Source of the DNA: a virus
IMG/VR virus record: IMGVR_UViG_3300044858_002477
Coordinates: 1-21,586 of that record
Reading direction: 5' to 3' (one strand)
Length of the DNA stretch: 21,586 nt
The notes below the pieces were generated by a model. The model was not told where the DNA came from. It worked only from the letters and a program-made list of their open reading frames with translations, and did not search any database. A program made the position numbers and the translations under genes. Shown piece after piece: positions 19,533-21,586 of this stretch. Positions within the stretch are counted from its first letter, which is position 1; the number at the start of each line of letters is the position of its first letter.

Positions 19533-20468
19533 TTAGGAAATATTAAGAATTACTTGTTGAGTTGGGTTAGTTGCGATGATACCACCAGTGAAACGCATGA
19601 TTACACGCACGTTTTGGCTTCCATCAATGTCGCTCATATCGATAACCTTAACTTCGTTAGTATCGCTCAACAAACCAGTACCAAAGTGTAAGTCAGATTT
19701 AAGACCAAGTACACAATCAGAATCGTTAAGACCTGGGCAAAGGTTTACAGGAATACCTTGGAAGTTCATAGGCTTCTCACCAACGTAGAATTGGAAGTTA
19801 TAGTTACCAGCAGAAAGAGCCGCTTGGTAAGCCTTCATTGTAGTTGGACCAACATAGTATTGGAATCCTTCTTTACCGTACAAAGCAGCTGGAGAAGCAT
19901 CCAACATCGCTTGTAAACGAGCAACTACGTTTGAACCAGTTGTTGCACCTGAACCTGTTACTGCGATTGCAGAGTTATCAGCCAAGTAACCGAACATACC
20001 GTCTTGACCAGCAGTTACCGCTGAATCATAGAACAAAGATGATTTCCAAATACCCAATTCGATTGATTGAGCAACCTCGGCAGCAACTTGTGCCAACAAG
20101 AACTCTTCAAACGATGCTGGTAATTTTTCAAATGCAGAGTAACCCGCTTCAGCCGCTTCCCAAGTTGTACGCAAGTTATTTTTGCACAATTGCAAGTTAA
20201 CTTGTTTTTCAGTTGTGGTCAAAACGTATTCACCCAAAGTTACTGAAGAAGAATCAGTAAAGTCGCAAGTTGCGTCAGCAACGGCAACGGTGTTCTGCCA
20301 GTTACGAATAACTTGCTTGAACGCTACGTTAGGATGAAGAGTGATTAAATCTTTTGCAAGGGTATCACCTGACAAAAGTGATGCGGCAATATATTTACCA
20401 GCAAACTGACCAGCGTAGGTGTTTGGACTGATAGTAGGTCCGCTTAAATGAATTTTTCTATTTGACAT
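19533..20468 (-). CDS. Major capsid protein
   Basis: A 311-aa protein with MSNRKIHLSGPTISPNTYAG, then DLITLHPNVAFKQVIRNW, FTDSSSVTLGEYVLTTTEKQ and NNLRTTWEAAEAGYSAFEKL, and a C-terminal part with GIPVNLCPGLNDSDCVLGLK and DMSDIDGSQNVRVIMRFTGG. These features, the size, the position after the scaffold-like gene and the strong terminator fit a major capsid protein (probably HK97 fold). By eye its codon use favours C-ending codons more than neighbouring hypothetical genes, consistent with high expression. Confidence 0.85.
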   Translation of the reverse strand: MSNRKIHLSGPTISPNTYAGQFAGKYIAASLLSGDTLAKDLITLHPNVAFKQVIRNWQNTVAVADATCDFTDSSSVTLGEYVLTTTEKQVNLQLCKNNLRTTWEAAEAGYSAFEKLPASFEEFLLAQVAAEVAQSIELGIWKSSLFYDSAVTAGQDGMFGYLADNSAIAVTGSGATTGSNVVARLQAMLDASPAALYGKEGFQYYVGPTTMKAYQAALSAGNYNFQFYVGEKPMNFQGIPVNLCPGLNDSDCVLGLKSDLHFGTGLLSDTNEVKVIDMSDIDGSQNVRVIMRFTGGIIATNPTQQVILNIS

Positions 20469-20480
20469 GATTTTTGGTTT

Positions 20481-21116
20481 TTAAAATAATTGGTTAAATA
20501 CTCTATCTTGGATTGTTTCGCCTCTTCTTGAACCAAGTTTAAATTGAACATTGGTTTGTGTAGTGGCTTCGGGGTTGAACTTTGTGTGTTCTGCTGGGCT
20601 TTCAGCAAGTTGCTTTTTCAACTCTTCGTTCTCGGCAGATAACTGCACGTTAACGGCTTTCAAATCTTCGTTGGCTTTCTCGATAGCAGATAAACGAGTT
20701 TCGATTTTAGAGAAATAAGATTCTTCCATTTCGGTTTTTGACTTCACAACCTTTTTAGGCATTGATTCCATCATACCAGTTTCCTCTTTTTCGATTTCAT
20801 CCTTCGCTTCGATAACTTCTTCAACGATTTCCTCTTCTTTTTCTTCGCCTTCGATTGAAACTTCAACGATAACGCCTTGCTCATCAACTTCAATTTTCAT
20901 TCCATCTTCAAGCATATATTCGCCCATAGGAACGGGGATGTTACCCTCTTCGGTTACGATGAAAACTGCATTACCTATCTCAAACGCCTCTGCATCAAAG
21001 ATGGCTTCACCATCCATTGTTTTTACCTGTGCTAATTCAACCTTTGTTTCCTCGGTTGATTCCTTACCCATTACGATATCGTATACACGGTTAAGGATGT
21101 CTTTTGCGTTGCTCAT
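20481..21116 (-). CDS. Scaffold-like capsid assembly protein, 211 aa
   Basis: Three parts are visible. The first is a strand-rich part with TMDGEAIFDAEAFEIGNAVF, VTEEGNIPVPMGEYMLEDG and VDEQGVIVEV. The second is a very acidic stretch (about residues 92-118). The third is a coiled coil (ETRLSAIEKANEDLKAVNVQ, LSAENEELKKQLAESP) with a basic end. A protein with a terminal coiled coil between protease and capsid genes is usually an internal scaffold. The first part recurs in Bacteroidetes phage proteins of this position. It starts 364 bases after the visible end of the protease-like gene. Confidence 0.65.
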   Translation of the reverse strand: MSNAKDILNRVYDIVMGKESTEETKVELAQVKTMDGEAIFDAEAFEIGNAVFIVTEEGNIPVPMGEYMLEDGMKIEVDEQGVIVEVSIEGEEKEEEIVEEVIEAKDEIEKEETGMMESMPKKVVKSKTEMEESYFSKIETRLSAIEKANEDLKAVNVQLSAENEELKKQLAESPAEHTKFNPEATTQTNVQFKLGSRRGETIQDRVFNQLF

Positions 21117-21154
21117 ATAATTAATTAACGATTGGTTTAAATGGTGTTGGGTTT

Positions 21155-21484
21155 TTAGAATTTCTTTGTATAATATTCAACATTTTTCACTTGGTATTGT
21201 AGAATATTAAGTACATCCCATAATTTATTATATTCAGCACTACTTCTTGGATCTAATCCAATATTCTCCATTTGACTTGCAATTTTTGTTCCAATAGATT
21301 TACCATTGTCATAAATATTCATACTTTCCTTTACTTTGGCTTCTGCTTTATCAACCATAAAACTCAATTTTTGAAATTGTTCAACAAATTGAATTAATTC
21401 TTTTTGTGCAGTAATTGCGTTTTGAGTAATTTTAGATGCTTCATCTAATAACGCAAATTCTACTTTAATTACTTTCTTTTGCAT
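21155..21484 (-). CDS. Coiled-coil protein, 109 aa
   Basis: An almost entirely helical protein: EFALLDEASKITQNAITAQK, LIQFVEQFQKLSFMVDKAEA and a second helix region RSSAEYNKLWDVLNILQYQV. It overlaps the protease-like gene by 20 bases. By place and form it could help head assembly, but I recognise no family. Confidence 0.6.
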   Translation of the reverse strand: MQKKVIKVEFALLDEASKITQNAITAQKELIQFVEQFQKLSFMVDKAEAKVKESMNIYDNGKSIGTKIASQMENIGLDPRSSAEYNKLWDVLNILQYQVKNVEYYTKKF

Positions 21485-21586
21485 ATTGTTTTAATAATTT
21501 TTTTAGTTCTGTTAACATCACTTCCTCTTTGCTCATAGTGGTTGACTTATCGGCAAAGAAACCTTCAATGGAAAATCCCTTTACTT
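21465..21586 (-). CDS. XkdF-like prohead protease, C-terminal end only
   Basis: Only the last 39 residues lie in the window. They begin VKGFSIEGFFADKSTTMSKE, which resembles the end of the XkdF-like prohead protease domain (GFS-x-EG-x-F), followed by a short helical tail. Such proteases process scaffold and capsid proteins during head maturation. Its position directly before the scaffold and capsid genes agrees. The catalytic part is outside the window. Confidence 0.7.
   Translation of the reverse strand, partial: VKGFSIEGFFADKSTTMSKEEVMLTELKKLLKQYAKESN

Noticed and set aside
19844-20200. 118-aa plus-strand frame
   Set aside because: It lies entirely inside the major capsid gene. Its Gln/Leu-rich composition is a by-product of the capsid codons.

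Overview
The window is a continuous stretch of a tailed-phage genome (or prophage). Every supported gene is on the minus strand, so transcription runs from position 21586 towards position 1. The host is probably in the Bacteroidetes, most likely Flavobacteria-like. The DNA is AT-rich, start codons mostly lack a Shine-Dalgarno purine tract, and the two clearest promoters match the Bacteroidetes pattern TTG-N18/19-TAnnTTTG. Many small proteins also resemble families I know from Bacteroidetes phages. I see no integrase, repressor, tRNA or CRISPR array. The genome continues past both ends.

Region 1, head and tail structure (21586 to about 12660), in transcription order: the end of an XkdF-like prohead protease, a coiled-coil protein, a scaffold-like acidic coiled-coil protein, the major capsid protein, a structural protein (tail tube or decoration), a beta-rich structural protein, a portal with a very long C-terminal extension, a head-tail connector, a lipoprotein with a C-terminal membrane anchor (u-spanin candidate), a small Cys-rich protein, a repeat-containing fibre-like protein, a second tail or adhesin-like protein and a small unknown. 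Strong hairpin terminators follow the capsid gene and the next structural gene.

Region 2, lysis (about 12656 to 11393): two single-span membrane proteins, a two-span holin-like protein and an N-acetylmuramoyl-L-alanine amidase, all overlapping.

Region 3, early and replication genes (about 11320 to 5300): a Bacteroidetes-type promoter drives an 80-aa gene that ends at a terminator. Then come a small membrane protein, HTH and Myb-like DNA-binding proteins, an SSB-like protein with a DDMPF tail, small accessory proteins, a second promoter with a structured, terminated leader or small RNA, a PD-(D/E)XK-like protein, a DnaD/replisome-organiser-like protein, a 200-aa unknown, a stand-alone DnaA domain IV protein, a winged-helix protein and a VRR-NUC nuclease.

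Region 4, regulation and packaging (about 5290 to 1): a sigma-70-like factor, small conserved proteins, an HNH endonuclease, a ParB-like protein, a DUF551-like protein, a glycosyltransferase, small and large terminase subunits, a 49-aa protein and a PAPS-reductase-family protein cut by the window edge. The likely logic is that host RNA polymerase reads the early promoters and replication proteins and SSB are made. The sigma-like factor may then redirect transcription to late genes. Capsid, packaging and lysis proteins follow.

The most unusual element is at 8686-8865: a promoter, two hairpins, a 7-base loop complementary to the upstream hairpin, and a U-run ending three bases before the start codon of a nuclease-like gene.
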